DNA of 64,000 bases, from NCBI GenBank assembly GCA_965279735.1, contig OZ257260.1, positions 3,906,001 to 3,970,000 of the forward strand, given 5' to 3'. Position 1 is the first letter of the stretch; each line of letters starts with the position of its first letter. Made by a program: the position numbers and the translations under genes. Of the stretch, positions 1 through 8,169 are shown piece by piece. The stretch comes from CAIUGU01 sp965279735 (GTDB lineage Bacteria; Pseudomonadota; Gammaproteobacteria; Steroidobacterales; Steroidobacteraceae). Below the pieces are notes generated by a model. It was given only the letters and a program-made list of their open reading frames with translations. It made no database searches and had not been told where the DNA came from.

Positions 1-139
1 ACTTGTAGGTACGGGCCCGTACGTCCGAGAGCTGATCTCCTGCCAGATCGCCCGTTGCTGCGAGCAGGGCCTCAGTGTCGCGCACTACCGAGTGGAGGTC
101 CTTGTTGAGTCGTGAGGCGGCTTTGCGATAACTGGCCAT
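1..139 (-). CDS. DUF883 (ElaB/YqjD-like) protein, 5' part only
   Basis: The N-terminal 46 codons of a leftward gene cut by the window edge. It starts at an ATG (137-139 on the plus strand) preceded by AGGAG six bases away. The translation begins MASYRKAASRLNKDLHSVVR and continues with an acidic, Ala/Leu-rich amphipathic helix containing DTEALLAATGDLAGDQLSDVRAR-like heptads (quoted only in outline). That pattern is typical of the DUF883/ElaB/YqjD family, in which an N-terminal coiled helix is followed by a single C-terminal membrane anchor that binds ribosomes at the inner membrane in stationary phase. The anchor is outside the window, so the family call rests on the helix only. It sits 10 bp downstream of a 34-codon membrane ORF and probably shares its transcript. 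Confidence 0.65.
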   Translation of the reverse strand, partial: MASYRKAASRLNKDLHSVVRDTEALLAATGDLAGDQLSDVRARTYK

Positions 140-149
140 ATGAATCTCC

Positions 150-254
150 TTAGGCAAAGATCAGATAGTAGAGAGCGATTCCGTTGGCGAGCGCCAAGGT
201 CATGGCGGCCAGCAGTGCCGGTACAAGGGGGTTGTCTCTCATGACTACGTCCAT
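150..254 (-). CDS. small single-pass membrane protein (34 aa)
   Basis: A short ORF with ATG at 252-254 and TAA at 150-152. It encodes 34 residues: a short polar head (MDVVMRDNPLVPALL) followed by one hydrophobic segment rich in Ala, Leu and Tyr that ends LYYLIFA. This looks like a one-helix inner-membrane peptide. A GGGAAC stretch lies upstream of the start as a weak ribosome site; a second in-frame Met at residue 5 is an alternative start. It ends 10 bp before the start of the DUF883-like gene and its stop overlaps that gene's ribosome-binding region, so the two are probably co-translated. No family is recognised. A chance ORF cannot be excluded, but the sharply defined helix and operon spacing argue against that. 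Confidence 0.45.
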   Translation of the reverse strand: MDVVMRDNPLVPALLAAMTLALANGIALYYLIFA

Positions 255-354
255 TGAGTTCCCGTGAGCGTTGAAGCGATAGTAGAAAGCTGCTGACCTC
301 CCAGCCATCAGCCACCTGCGCGCCGTCAGGTCGGCAGCGTCCTACAGGCAGGGA

Positions 355-1548
355 TCAGCTGCGAGGTCCGAAGGTCGGGCCGTAGACGCGACGTTCCGGG
401 GGTGCCTTTTTCCTGTTCTCCTTCTTGTCGGGCTTGTCGGAGCCGCCCTGGGCTTTGTCCGCAGCCGAGGCTTCCAGCTTTTCACTGTCTTTGCCGAAGG
501 CGCCGAGGGAAATTGTGTTTTCAAGGGATTGCGAAAACGCTCCGACGAAGGCATTGCGCAGCACCCCGACGATGGCTTCGAGAATTCCGGCATCCGGGTT
601 TTCCAGAGTCCCGGACAGCGGGATCAATGAAGCCACCTGATCCACAGGCTGGTTTTCAAAAATCTCGGCGACCCCTTCGACCAGGATTTCCCACAGCCGG
701 CTCAAAGGATTGGGCTCCTCCTCTTTCGCGGTGTAGATGTTGACGTCCTGCATCAGCGGTTTGACGTAGCCCTTGAACGCGCCATCCTTGGCCGCGACCT
801 CCGAATACAGTTCGAACGTGCCGCCTTCCGCGTCGACCTTCGCATACGCGCGCAGCCATGGATTGATCTGGACGAGCTGCACCTTCTCGAGTGTGAGGTT
901 CACGTCAAACGTGGGCTTTTGTGCCGACGGATCCAATCGCCCCGCTATTTTCGCAGGAGCATTGCCCAGCATCTGGCCCTGCACCGAGAAGTCGGCAAAC
1001 GCCTCACGATCGCTGTCAGTCACGTTGGTGAGATTCACGACCTCTGCGCTGACATTGCTGGCAGTCAGCGCATCGCTTTTCGCAATGCCCGGTGCCTTGA
1101 AAGTCACCGTTCCGTCATGCACCTCGATCGTGTTGAAGCGGAACGGGAACAGATCCTCGAGTCGCGCGAACCAGTTGATGCCTTTTCCCAGCTGCGTTTT
1201 GTCGTCGTTTTCTTCCTGAACCAGATTCAGCGTTGGCGAGGAAAAATCAGCGGTGCCGACGATAGAGCCCTTGAACAGGCTGCGCCATTCGATCGCCAGG
1301 TCGACATGTTCGGACGTAAAGAAAGGGACTTCCCCGCCGTTCTCGCGAACGATCGTGATGTCGTTGACGCGATAGGCGCCGCGCCACAGCGCGATATCGA
1401 TGTCTTCCACATGACCGTCATAGCCCTTCAGCGCGACAAGGCGGTCGTTCACATAATCGAGCACGAAATAGGGCAGTGCGAGGCGCGCAATGAGCCCCAC
1501 TCCAATGAGCGCAATCACGATCAGCGGATATTTTGTTCGCCTGCGCAC
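355..1548 (-). CDS. DUF748 (AsmA-like) envelope protein
   Basis: A 397-residue protein starting at GTG (1548). One N-terminal membrane segment (about residues 8-28, LIVIALIGVGLIARLALPYF) is followed by a long beta-rich periplasmic region with repeated short strands such as DIDIALWRGAYRVNDITI and FRFNTIEVHDGTVTF. This arrangement is characteristic of DUF748, which belongs to the AsmA-like/repeating beta-groove proteins linked to lipid transfer or outer-membrane maintenance. The C-terminal 45 residues are Lys/Glu/Pro-rich and look disordered. It is shorter than many DUF748 proteins, which can exceed 1000 residues, so it is a compact member. It is a single gene; the next gene (kgtP-like) lies upstream on the same strand 145 bp away. 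Confidence 0.75.
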   Translation of the reverse strand: MRRRTKYPLIVIALIGVGLIARLALPYFVLDYVNDRLVALKGYDGHVEDIDIALWRGAYRVNDITIVRENGGEVPFFTSEHVDLAIEWRSLFKGSIVGTADFSSPTLNLVQEENDDKTQLGKGINWFARLEDLFPFRFNTIEVHDGTVTFKAPGIAKSDALTASNVSAEVVNLTNVTDSDREAFADFSVQGQMLGNAPAKIAGRLDPSAQKPTFDVNLTLEKVQLVQINPWLRAYAKVDAEGGTFELYSEVAAKDGAFKGYVKPLMQDVNIYTAKEEEPNPLSRLWEILVEGVAEIFENQPVDQVASLIPLSGTLENPDAGILEAIVGVLRNAFVGAFSQSLENTISLGAFGKDSEKLEASAADKAQGGSDKPDKKENRKKAPPERRVYGPTFGPRS

Positions 1549-1693
1549 GGTTGTCTGCCCTGACGGTTGGTAGGCAAACCGTAGCAGCAGACATTCAAGG
1601 CATCTGTCGCTGGTGACAGGAAGAACGTGTCGGAATTCACTGACAGGAACCTGCGGCGCTTTCTGTGCGCGGCGGGCTGCCCGGGATCGGCAG

Positions 1694-2989
1694 TCAGGGA
1701 GCGTCTTTCAGATAGCCTGTCTTGCTCGGGTCGCGCATGGTGAACGACACGAGCAGGCCAAGCGCGCAGAGCACCGTAACGTACCAGTAGAAGTACGACT
1801 CGGACCCTGCGGATTTCAGCCACAACGCAACGTATTCCGCGCTGCCGCCGAACAGCGCATTGCCGATGGCGTAGGAGAAGCCGACGCCCAGCGCACGCAC
1901 TTCCGCCGGGAACATCTCGGCTTTGATGAGGCCGCTGATGGACGTGTAGAAGCTGACGATGGCCAGCGCGAAGACCACCAGGAAGAACGCTGCGTAAGGA
2001 CTCGTGACATCGCTGAGTGCGTGCATCAACGGGACCGTGCAAAGCGTCGTAAGGGCGCCGAACCAGAGCATCGAAGTTCGTCGACCGATACGGTCCGAAA
2101 GCGCGCCGAACAGCGGTTGCATCAGCATGTATGCGAGGAGCGCCCACGTCATGACTGCGCTGGCAGTGCGGGTCGTCATGCCCGCCGTGTTCACCAGGTA
2201 CTTCTGCATGTACGTGGTGAACGTATAGAAGACCAGCGAACCGCCGGCGGTGAAGCCGAGGACGGTCAGGAAAGCGCGCTTGTGTTTCAGCAGTCCCTTG
2301 ATCGTTCCCGCTTCTTTCTGCTGACGGGTTTCGAGCGAGGAGCTCTCCCGCAATGAACTGCGTAGATATAAAGCCACCAGGGCCGCTGCCGCGCCAACGA
2401 CAAACGGGATGCGCCAGCCCCAGGCCTTGAGTTCGCTCTCGGTGAGGAACTGCTGGAGGATGACGACCGTCAGGACCGCCAGGAGCTGGCCGCCGATCAG
2501 CGTGACGTACTGGAACGATGCGTAGAAACCGCGCTTGCCCTTGAGGGCCACCTCGCTCATGTAAGTGGCGCTCGTGCCGTACTCGCCACCCACCGAGAGG
2601 CCCTGGATGAGCCGCGCCGTAAGCAGCAACACAGGTGCAAGCGTGCCCGCCACGGCGTAGGTCGGCAGGACGGCGATCATCAATGAACCGCCGCACATCA
2701 TCAGGACCGAAATCATCATCGCGGTGCGCCGGCCATGCTTGTCGGCGACACGACCGAAAAGGAACCCGCCGATCGGCCGCATGAGAAAGCCGGCCGCAAA
2801 GACGCCTGCTGTATTCAGCAGTTGGGTGGTCGGATTGCCGCTGGGGAAGAACGCGGGTGCGAAATAGATGGCGCAGAACGCATAAACGTAGAAGTCGAAC
2901 CACTCGACCAGGTTGCCCGACGATGCGCTGACGATTGCAAAAATGCGCTCGCGCGGCGTCATCGAGGCGGGGCTGTCGTTTCCACTCAT
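1694..2989 (-). CDS. kgtP: MFS alpha-ketoglutarate permease (MHS family)
   Basis: A 431-residue integral membrane protein of the major facilitator superfamily. Its sequence follows E. coli KgtP closely over the whole length (that protein is about 432 residues). Shared features include SSGNLVEWFDFYVY in helix 1, the MFS loop signature GRVADKHGRR between helices 2 and 3, and GLSVGGEYGTSATYMSEV. The expected role is proton-coupled import of 2-oxoglutarate or a related dicarboxylate across the inner membrane. The start has a short His/Arg-free cytoplasmic leader (MSGNDSPASMTPRERIF). It is divergent from the DUF1361 gene, with about 209 bp between the starts that must hold both promoters. Substrate identity is inferred from similarity. 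Confidence 0.85.
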   Translation of the reverse strand: MSGNDSPASMTPRERIFAIVSASSGNLVEWFDFYVYAFCAIYFAPAFFPSGNPTTQLLNTAGVFAAGFLMRPIGGFLFGRVADKHGRRTAMMISVLMMCGGSLMIAVLPTYAVAGTLAPVLLLTARLIQGLSVGGEYGTSATYMSEVALKGKRGFYASFQYVTLIGGQLLAVLTVVILQQFLTESELKAWGWRIPFVVGAAAALVALYLRSSLRESSSLETRQQKEAGTIKGLLKHKRAFLTVLGFTAGGSLVFYTFTTYMQKYLVNTAGMTTRTASAVMTWALLAYMLMQPLFGALSDRIGRRTSMLWFGALTTLCTVPLMHALSDVTSPYAAFFLVVFALAIVSFYTSISGLIKAEMFPAEVRALGVGFSYAIGNALFGGSAEYVALWLKSAGSESYFYWYVTVLCALGLLVSFTMRDPSKTGYLKDAP

Positions 2990-3198
2990 CGGGATTGCGA
3001 TTCCAGAGCGTGAAGGCCGTGTCGGTGCAGGCAGGATATTTATTCAGTTTCGACCTGCGGGCGCAAAGATAGCGGATTCCATCCCGGCGGGCCATGCATG
3101 CCGTTCATGTGAACCGGGGGAGGAGGTTCACAGTCCTATTCCGGGCAAACCGGTACAGTCCGGCTCATCGGGATGGAAAAGCTGGAGCGGACGAGGGT

Positions 3199-3888
3199 AT
3201 GACTGTCAGGGAAAACATCGGCGCGAACAGGCCTTTCGGCACAGCGCTGTTCTGTGCGGCACTGGTCTGGTGCTGCGCCCTGGTCTTGCTGCGCGTGAAG
3301 TGGACCGACTCGCCTTATTTCCTGTTCCTGTTCTGGAATCTCTTCCTGGCCTGCGTTCCGGTCTTCGCCTCCAGGCTGCTGCTCCGGGCTCACCAGCGTA
3401 AAGCGCCGGATGTCACCCAACTCGGTCTGGTCTGCATCTGGCTGCTGTTCCTGCCCAACGCCCCCTACATCCTGACGGATCTCGTGCATCTGCCAGCCGA
3501 GCGCACCTCCCTGTATTGGTATGACCTCGGCATGCTGCTGTCGTGTGCAGGTACGGGATTGCTGTTGGGCTATGCCTCCCTGTTCGATGTCCACAAGGTA
3601 TTCGAGGAGCGTTTCGGTACCCGCTTCGGCTGGACCGTTGTGGTCGTCGCCCTGATTGCGTCCGGGTTCGGCGTTTACCTGGGACGTGTCATGCGCTGGA
3701 ACAGCTGGGACGTCGTGACCAATCCCCGCGGGTTATTCGGGTCGATTGCCGATTTCGTATTGAACCCCACCGAGCATTTCCATACCTACGCGCTCAGCGG
3801 CCTCTTCGGTTTCGGCCTGCTGCTCGGCTATGCCGCGCTCCACACGATGACTTCGTGGCGGCGCCCGGTCACCGTCGAACGAAGCTGA
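3199..3888 (+). CDS. DUF1361 membrane protein
   Basis: A 229-residue multi-pass membrane protein (about six hydrophobic segments). The start chosen is the ATG at 3199 (MTVRENIGANRPFG), because an ACGAGGG ribosome site precedes it; an upstream in-frame ATG at 3094 would add 35 Arg-rich residues without a site. The central WLLFLPNAPYILTDLVHL segment and the later GRVMRWNSWDVV stretch are the conserved signatures I associate with DUF1361. The family has no established function. It ends 9 bp from the convergent M20 hydrolase gene. Confidence 0.75.
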   Translation: MTVRENIGANRPFGTALFCAALVWCCALVLLRVKWTDSPYFLFLFWNLFLACVPVFASRLLLRAHQRKAPDVTQLGLVCIWLLFLPNAPYILTDLVHLPAERTSLYWYDLGMLLSCAGTGLLLGYASLFDVHKVFEERFGTRFGWTVVVVALIASGFGVYLGRVMRWNSWDVVTNPRGLFGSIADFVLNPTEHFHTYALSGLFGFGLLLGYAALHTMTSWRRPVTVERS

Positions 3889-3897
3889 CGCGCCTCC

Positions 3898-5496
3898 TCA
3901 CTTGGCTGCCGGCAATCCGGGATAGGCAATGCCGAGCTGTTCCAGATAGGTGTCGTACTTCTTCGGGTCGTAGTAGAACTTCGTCATCTGCGGCCGCAGC
4001 TTGTCCATGACCTCCTTGTTCAGATGGATGCCGGGCTTGTCCTCGGGCGTGAGGACGGGGTCGTACTTCATGTCCTTGAGCTGGACGTTGTTGAAGTAGT
4101 CCTTCGCATCCGCGATCAGGCCTGGCGTCGTCATCAGGTCGAGTACCGTCATTGCCACGGCTTTCGCTCCCGCAACCGCTCCCTTGTGTGCAATCGGCGT
4201 TGCCATCGCGATGGCGGAGTTGACGTTGTGGACGATGGTGTTCGGAATGTTCGATGGATAGCGGATCGTGATCGTCGGGACGGCCCACATGATGTCGCCG
4301 ATATCGTCTGAAGCACCTCCCGTGGAAATGCCACGAATAGTGGGCGTCGACAGAGGCGGAATGGTGGTTGCGAGCGGTTCGACCTTCAGGTGGTTGGCTT
4401 CCTGCACGGCCTTCGCGAACGCCTGATCAGCTTCGCTCCACTGCGGCATGCCCACCGCCTTGATGTTTGCATAGGCAGCTTCGGCAAGCGGCTTGTTGGC
4501 GTAATTGGGTGCGGCATAGCCGAGCACCTGGCGCGTGACCGTGGTTTCGGTGGCCATTGCCGCCGCCGCCGAGATGGTATTGCCGATCTCGTACAGGCTG
4601 CGGATGGAAGCGAAGTCCTGTTCACGGAAGTAGTACCAGACTGCTGCGACATCCGGCACGACGTTCGGCTGGCCGCCGCCGTTGGAGATGACGTAGTGCG
4701 AACGTTGCGTGAGCGGCAGATGCTCCCGCCGCATGTTCCAGGCCATATCCATGATCTCCACTGCATCAAGGGCGCTGCGGCCGTCCCACGGCGCCACTGC
4801 GCCATGGGCAGTCTTGCCGTGGAAGGTGTATTCGACGGACACGAGTCCATTGCCCGCAGCCTGGCCCCAGAACGTGCTGAAGTCGCGGCTGACGTGCGTG
4901 AAGATCGTCGCGTCCACATCCTTGAACATGCCGTCGCGCACGTAGTACGCCTTCGTGCCGAGCAGTTCCTCCGCCACGCCAGGCCAGATCATGATGCGGC
5001 CCTTGATGCCGTTCTTCTGCATGACGTCCTTCGTCGCGAGGGCAGCAGCAACGATCGCCGGCATGCCTGAATTGTGGCCTTCGCCGTGACCCGGGGCGCC
5101 TGCTACCTGTGGTGTGACTGTCGGTGAGCCGGGCACTTGCGACAAACCAAGCAGTGCATCGATGTCGCTGCCGAGGGCGATAAGCGGTCCTTCAGATCCC
5201 CATGTTGCGGTCCACGCAGTGGGAATGCCTGCGACGCCTTGCTTGATGACGAAGCCGTTGCTCTTGAGGATGCCGGTGATGTATTCGGACGTTTTGAATT
5301 CCTGGAAGCCCGGCTCAGCGAAACTGAAGATCGAGTCGACCATCTCCTGCACGAGCTTGGCCCGCTTGTCGACGCCCGCGCTGACAGCGGCTTTGAGTTC
5401 GGCACTGGCCTCGGCATGTGCCAGGGGCGTTTGCATCTGCAGGGCCAGCGCCGCCAGTGAGGCGAGGGTGCTGATCTTCGTCCGGGTCCTGGTCAT
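3898..5496 (-). CDS. M20-family amidohydrolase (AbgB-like), exported
   Basis: A 532-residue metal-dependent amidohydrolase with a signal peptide (SLAALALQMQTPLAHA). The start is the ATG at 5496, preceded by GGGGGAGAG; a longer frame upstream has no such site. M20 features are visible: LGSDIDALLG in the position of the usual metal-binding HxD region, PGHGEGHNSG in place of the usual ACGHD/HT motif, and GVAEELLGTKAYYVRDG providing the acidic pair. The dimerisation lid is present as VEYTFHGKTAHGAVAPWDGRSALDA. The closest relatives are aminobenzoyl-glutamate hydrolase (AbgB)-like amidases; the family splits N-acyl amino acids or peptides. The length, about 50 residues above AbgB, is partly the signal peptide. 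The physiological substrate is unknown. Confidence 0.8.
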   Translation of the reverse strand: MTRTRTKISTLASLAALALQMQTPLAHAEASAELKAAVSAGVDKRAKLVQEMVDSIFSFAEPGFQEFKTSEYITGILKSNGFVIKQGVAGIPTAWTATWGSEGPLIALGSDIDALLGLSQVPGSPTVTPQVAGAPGHGEGHNSGMPAIVAAALATKDVMQKNGIKGRIMIWPGVAEELLGTKAYYVRDGMFKDVDATIFTHVSRDFSTFWGQAAGNGLVSVEYTFHGKTAHGAVAPWDGRSALDAVEIMDMAWNMRREHLPLTQRSHYVISNGGGQPNVVPDVAAVWYYFREQDFASIRSLYEIGNTISAAAAMATETTVTRQVLGYAAPNYANKPLAEAAYANIKAVGMPQWSEADQAFAKAVQEANHLKVEPLATTIPPLSTPTIRGISTGGASDDIGDIMWAVPTITIRYPSNIPNTIVHNVNSAIAMATPIAHKGAVAGAKAVAMTVLDLMTTPGLIADAKDYFNNVQLKDMKYDPVLTPEDKPGIHLNKEVMDKLRPQMTKFYYDPKKYDTYLEQLGIAYPGLPAAK

Positions 5497-5587
5497 CGAA
5501 CTCTCCCCCGCGAATGGCCACGTTGATGCGAACGAGTGTAGCGGAAGCCTATCTTGCAGATTATCCCGGCAGCGCAAGACAGCGCGA

Positions 5588-6292
5588 CTATGTCGTCCTG
5601 GGAATGTTGATTCCCCTGGTGACGGCCGGCCGTGCCACGAACGCGTTGAGTACCCGTGTGACGTGGGGAAAATCGGCCATCCCGACTATTTCACCCGCTC
5701 CGTAGAAACCGACAAGCCCGCGTACCCACGGAAAAGTGGCCATGTCGGCAATGGTGTAGTCGTCGCCCATGATCCAGGCCCGGTCTGCCAGCCGTCCGTT
5801 GAGGACTTTGAGCAGACGCTTTGTTTCGTCGATGTAACGATCGCGTGGGCGCTTGTCCTCGTAGTCTTTGCCCGCGAACTTGTAGAAGAATCCTACCTGG
5901 CCAAACATCGGGCCGATGCCGCCCATCTGGAACATCAGCCACTGGATCGTTTCGTAGCGGCCCGCCGCGTCCCGCGGAATGAACTGGCCTGTCTTGTCCG
6001 CGAGATAGATCAGGATGGCGCCTGATTCAAACAGGGCGAGGGGTTTGCCGTCCGGACCGTTCGGATCAAGGATGGCGGGGATCTTGTTGTTCGGGTTGAG
6101 CGACAGGAATTCGGGCGAGGTCTGGTCGTTGGCGTCGAAGCGCACCAGATGCGGCTCGTAAGCCAGCCCGGTCTCCTCAAGCATTACCGAGACCTTGATG
6201 CCATTCGGTGTCGGCAGCGAATACAGCTGCAGGCGATCGGGATGCACCGCGGGCCATTTCTTCGTGACGGGAAAAGCAGAGAGATCGGTCAT
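5588..6292 (-). CDS. glutathione S-transferase, Nu-class (YfcG-like)
   Basis: A 234-residue cytosolic protein. The N-terminal thioredoxin-fold domain begins LQLYSLPTPNGIKVSVMLEE and contains the NKIPAILDP cis-proline loop and the ESGAILIYLADKTG glutathione-binding helix. The helical C-terminal domain has WLMFQMGGIGPMFGQ and the GDDYTIADMATFPWV N-capping box. The TPNGxK active site with Thr/Asn instead of Cys or Ser, and the MGGIGPMFGQ segment, point to the Nu-class disulfide-bond oxidoreductases typified by E. coli YfcG. A GGAAG site precedes the ATG. A second paralogue lies at 49229-49969. Confidence 0.85.
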   Translation of the reverse strand: MTDLSAFPVTKKWPAVHPDRLQLYSLPTPNGIKVSVMLEETGLAYEPHLVRFDANDQTSPEFLSLNPNNKIPAILDPNGPDGKPLALFESGAILIYLADKTGQFIPRDAAGRYETIQWLMFQMGGIGPMFGQVGFFYKFAGKDYEDKRPRDRYIDETKRLLKVLNGRLADRAWIMGDDYTIADMATFPWVRGLVGFYGAGEIVGMADFPHVTRVLNAFVARPAVTRGINIPRTT

Positions 6293-6381
6293 GCTGGCTT
6301 CCGTTGTGGACGATGCCAGTCATATTGCCAGCAGGGAGCGCGGGTTGCTGCCCCCTGCCGGCAAAAGCACGGGAAGTGGAC

Positions 6382-7095
6382 TCAGGGCTTGCGGACGATG
6401 AACAGGAAACGGTCGGTGTTCCTGCCCAGGATCGGATCGTCGATGGGACGCGTGCGGTCATCTGCCGTCTGATGCAGGATGTCCGATTCCCTGACGATCT
6501 GAAAACCGGCGTCCTGCAGCCATTTCTTCGCGTCCGACGCCAGCATCCGGTGCAAGGGACCATTGTCGACGCCGGGATTGCCTGCATGATCCTCGATGGC
6601 TGCCATGCCGCCGGGCTTCAGCGTGTTGAAGATTTCCTTGAGGTAAGGAATGTTTCGTTCCGCATTGCCGTGATGCATGTTCAGGCCGGTGACGGCGACA
6701 TCAACTGAATTGCGCGGCAATTCGCTCACATTGCCAAACCAGGCTTCCGTGTTGCCGAGTGAGGCCGCCATGTCCTTCGCTGCCTGGCCGTTGTTGTTCT
6801 GCAGCGCGCGAGGCCCCACCTGCGAGATCACTTTGCCCTTCGTCCCTACCGCTGCGGAAAGCACTCGCGTGTACCAGCCGCCGCCTGCACCCACGTCCAG
6901 AACGGTCATGCCTTCCTTCACGCCGAGCAGTTGCATGACCTGGTACGGTCTACGGGCACCATCCCGTTCACGGTCTTCCAGCGGCCGCGATTCCGCCTTC
7001 AGCTTGTCCATGAAATCCGGGGCCACGGCGAAAGCAGTGGAGGCAATGCTCATGACGCAGATGGCGGCGCATGCTCGCTTGAATACGGAAAGCAT
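6382..7095 (-). CDS. exported class I SAM-dependent methyltransferase
   Basis: A 237-residue protein with a signal peptide (RACAAICVMSIASTAFA) directly followed by a class I methyltransferase domain. SAM-binding motif I is MTVLDVGAGGGWYTRVLS, and an acidic loop plus MAAIEDHAGNPG occupy the motif IV-VI region. The start chosen is the ATG at 7095, after AAGGGGAACC; 25 upstream codons have no ribosome site. Periplasmic SAM-type folds of this sort are common in proteobacteria, but their substrate and even their methylating activity are uncertain, because SAM is not expected in the periplasm. The upstream 295 bp, shared with the divergent Tdi1-like gene, contain no recognisable gene. Confidence 0.75.
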   Translation of the reverse strand: MLSVFKRACAAICVMSIASTAFAVAPDFMDKLKAESRPLEDRERDGARRPYQVMQLLGVKEGMTVLDVGAGGGWYTRVLSAAVGTKGKVISQVGPRALQNNNGQAAKDMAASLGNTEAWFGNVSELPRNSVDVAVTGLNMHHGNAERNIPYLKEIFNTLKPGGMAAIEDHAGNPGVDNGPLHRMLASDAKKWLQDAGFQIVRESDILHQTADDRTRPIDDPILGRNTDRFLFIVRKP

Positions 7096-7390
7096 AAGGT
7101 TCCCCTTGCTGATCAGATTTATGAGTGATGAGTCGAGCCGGAGCAAAGCCGTGAGGATCTCTCCAGCCAACTGGCACCTCTTAGTGTCGTCAGTGACGAT
7201 CCAAGTTCCCGGTAGATGTCCATCCGGGAGAGTATCCCACCTGGTCCACGTGCCGTATTTTGCGGGCGCTCTCCCGCTCCGGAGTAAACAACGATTGCCA
7301 TCATTGCGGATTGCGACAGACTATGTCCGGCCCGGTCGCGTACTTCCAAGGTAATTCCGGGGTGAGACACCCGAGGGCAGCAGGACTTCC
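7096..7390. other. divergent intergenic region
   Basis: A 295-bp spacer between two divergent starts. It contains short inverted stretches (GTCGTCAGTGACGATCC region near 7182-7202, and CTCTCCCGCTCCGGAG near 7268-7282) but no convincing promoter, ORF or RNA. It must hold promoters for both neighbours. Confidence 0.4.
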
Positions 7391-7804
7391 ATGCATATCA
7401 TCGACGAGATTCGCGAATCGTGGGGCTGGGCCGGACTTGATCCGGTGGAGATCGTGGGCGAGAACGCTTTTGGCAATCTCATGATCCGCGACACGCAGGG
7501 TCGCTTCTGGCGTTTGTGTCCCGAGGATTGTTACTGCCGCGTGGTGGCGAACAACCGCCAGGAACTGGATGTGCTCTCGGTGAATCCTGATTTCCTGCGC
7601 GACTGGGATATGCAGCCGCTGGTGGAACTTGCGCGACAGAAGTGCGGCCCTTTGCCTCCAGGCGGCAAATACACATTGAGGGTTCCCGGTCTGCTCGGTG
7701 GCGAGTACGGTGGCGACAACCTTGTGATAACGCGCCAGGTACATCTCGTCCGCGCCTCGGCACTCGTTGCTCGACAGGCGGAACCAGATTCAAAGTCCAC
7801 ATAA
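7391..7804 (+). CDS. T6SS immunity Tdi1-like (DUF1851) protein
   Basis: A 137-residue soluble protein. The middle reads NAFGNLMIRDTQGRFWRLCP followed by EDCYCRVVANNRQELDVL, and the second half has WDMQPLVELARQKCGPLPPGG and VPGLLGGEYGGDNL. That order matches the C-terminal domain of DUF1851, the fold of the Tdi1 immunity protein which neutralises the Tde1 DNase effector of type VI secretion. No T6SS, effector or VgrG gene is seen nearby, so it is an orphan. It could be a housekeeping relative rather than a true immunity protein. It ends 47 bp before the tRNA-Arg gene. Confidence 0.65.
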   Translation: MHIIDEIRESWGWAGLDPVEIVGENAFGNLMIRDTQGRFWRLCPEDCYCRVVANNRQELDVLSVNPDFLRDWDMQPLVELARQKCGPLPPGGKYTLRVPGLLGGEYGGDNLVITRQVHLVRASALVARQAEPDSKST

Positions 7805-7851
7805 GATTCTTGTTGCCGCAAAGATGTCCGGAGTCGTTACACTCCCCATGC

Positions 7852-7928
7852 GCGCCCGTAGCTCAGCTGGATAGAGTACTTGGCTTCGAACCAAGTGGTC
7901 GGCGGTTCGAATCCGTCCGGGCGCACCA
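7852..7928 (+). tRNA. tRNA-Arg (anticodon TCG)
   Basis: A 77-nt cloverleaf. The acceptor stem is GCGCCCG paired with CGGGCGC, the D stem GCTC/GAGT, the anticodon stem CTTGG/CCAAG with loop CTTCGAA (anticodon TCG), and the T arm GGCGG-TTCGAAT-CCGTC. The CCA end is encoded. It reads CGA and neighbouring Arg codons. No integrase or repeat of its 3' end was found nearby. Confidence 0.97.
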
Positions 7929-7970
7929 CATGAAACGAAAAGCCCCGTGCGTACCGGGTAGAAGTAGTGA

Positions 7971-7998
7971 AAGCCTCCATGCGGAGGCTTTTTTGTTT
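7971..7998 (+). terminator. rho-independent terminator after tRNA-Arg
   Basis: An eight-base-pair stem AAGCCTCC/GGAGGCTT (7971-7978 with 7983-7990) with an ATGC loop, followed by TTTTGTTT. It is placed to end the tRNA transcript about 40 nt after the CCA end. Confidence 0.85.
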
Positions 7999-8169
7999 CC
8001 GCGAAGCAATGAGTTTATTCCAGTGATAGTCATGACCTCCGGTAATGACTGGGGAATATCTGCATGCGCACAGCTCATCCATTGCCGGACGCGCTGCGTC
8101 ACGCGTATTGTTGGCTCCGGATTCAAATATCTACAAAAGCCTGTACATAAAAGTCTGGGGGAGCATGCG

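Noticed and set aside
1521..3095. A 524-residue Arg/His-rich frame opposite the KgtP-like gene
   Set aside because: It is a shadow of the permease frame, with skewed composition and no recognisable motif; the +1-shifted permease reading gives a well-conserved protein.
7852..7928. tRNA-Arg as an attachment site for a genomic island
   Set aside because: No integrase, no direct repeat of its 3' end and no change of composition nearby were seen in this window.
7642..8169. Long upstream extension of the methyltransferase-like frame (from 7642)
   Set aside because: It runs through the tRNA-Arg gene and terminator and is antisense in composition; the real start with a good ribosome site is at 8170.
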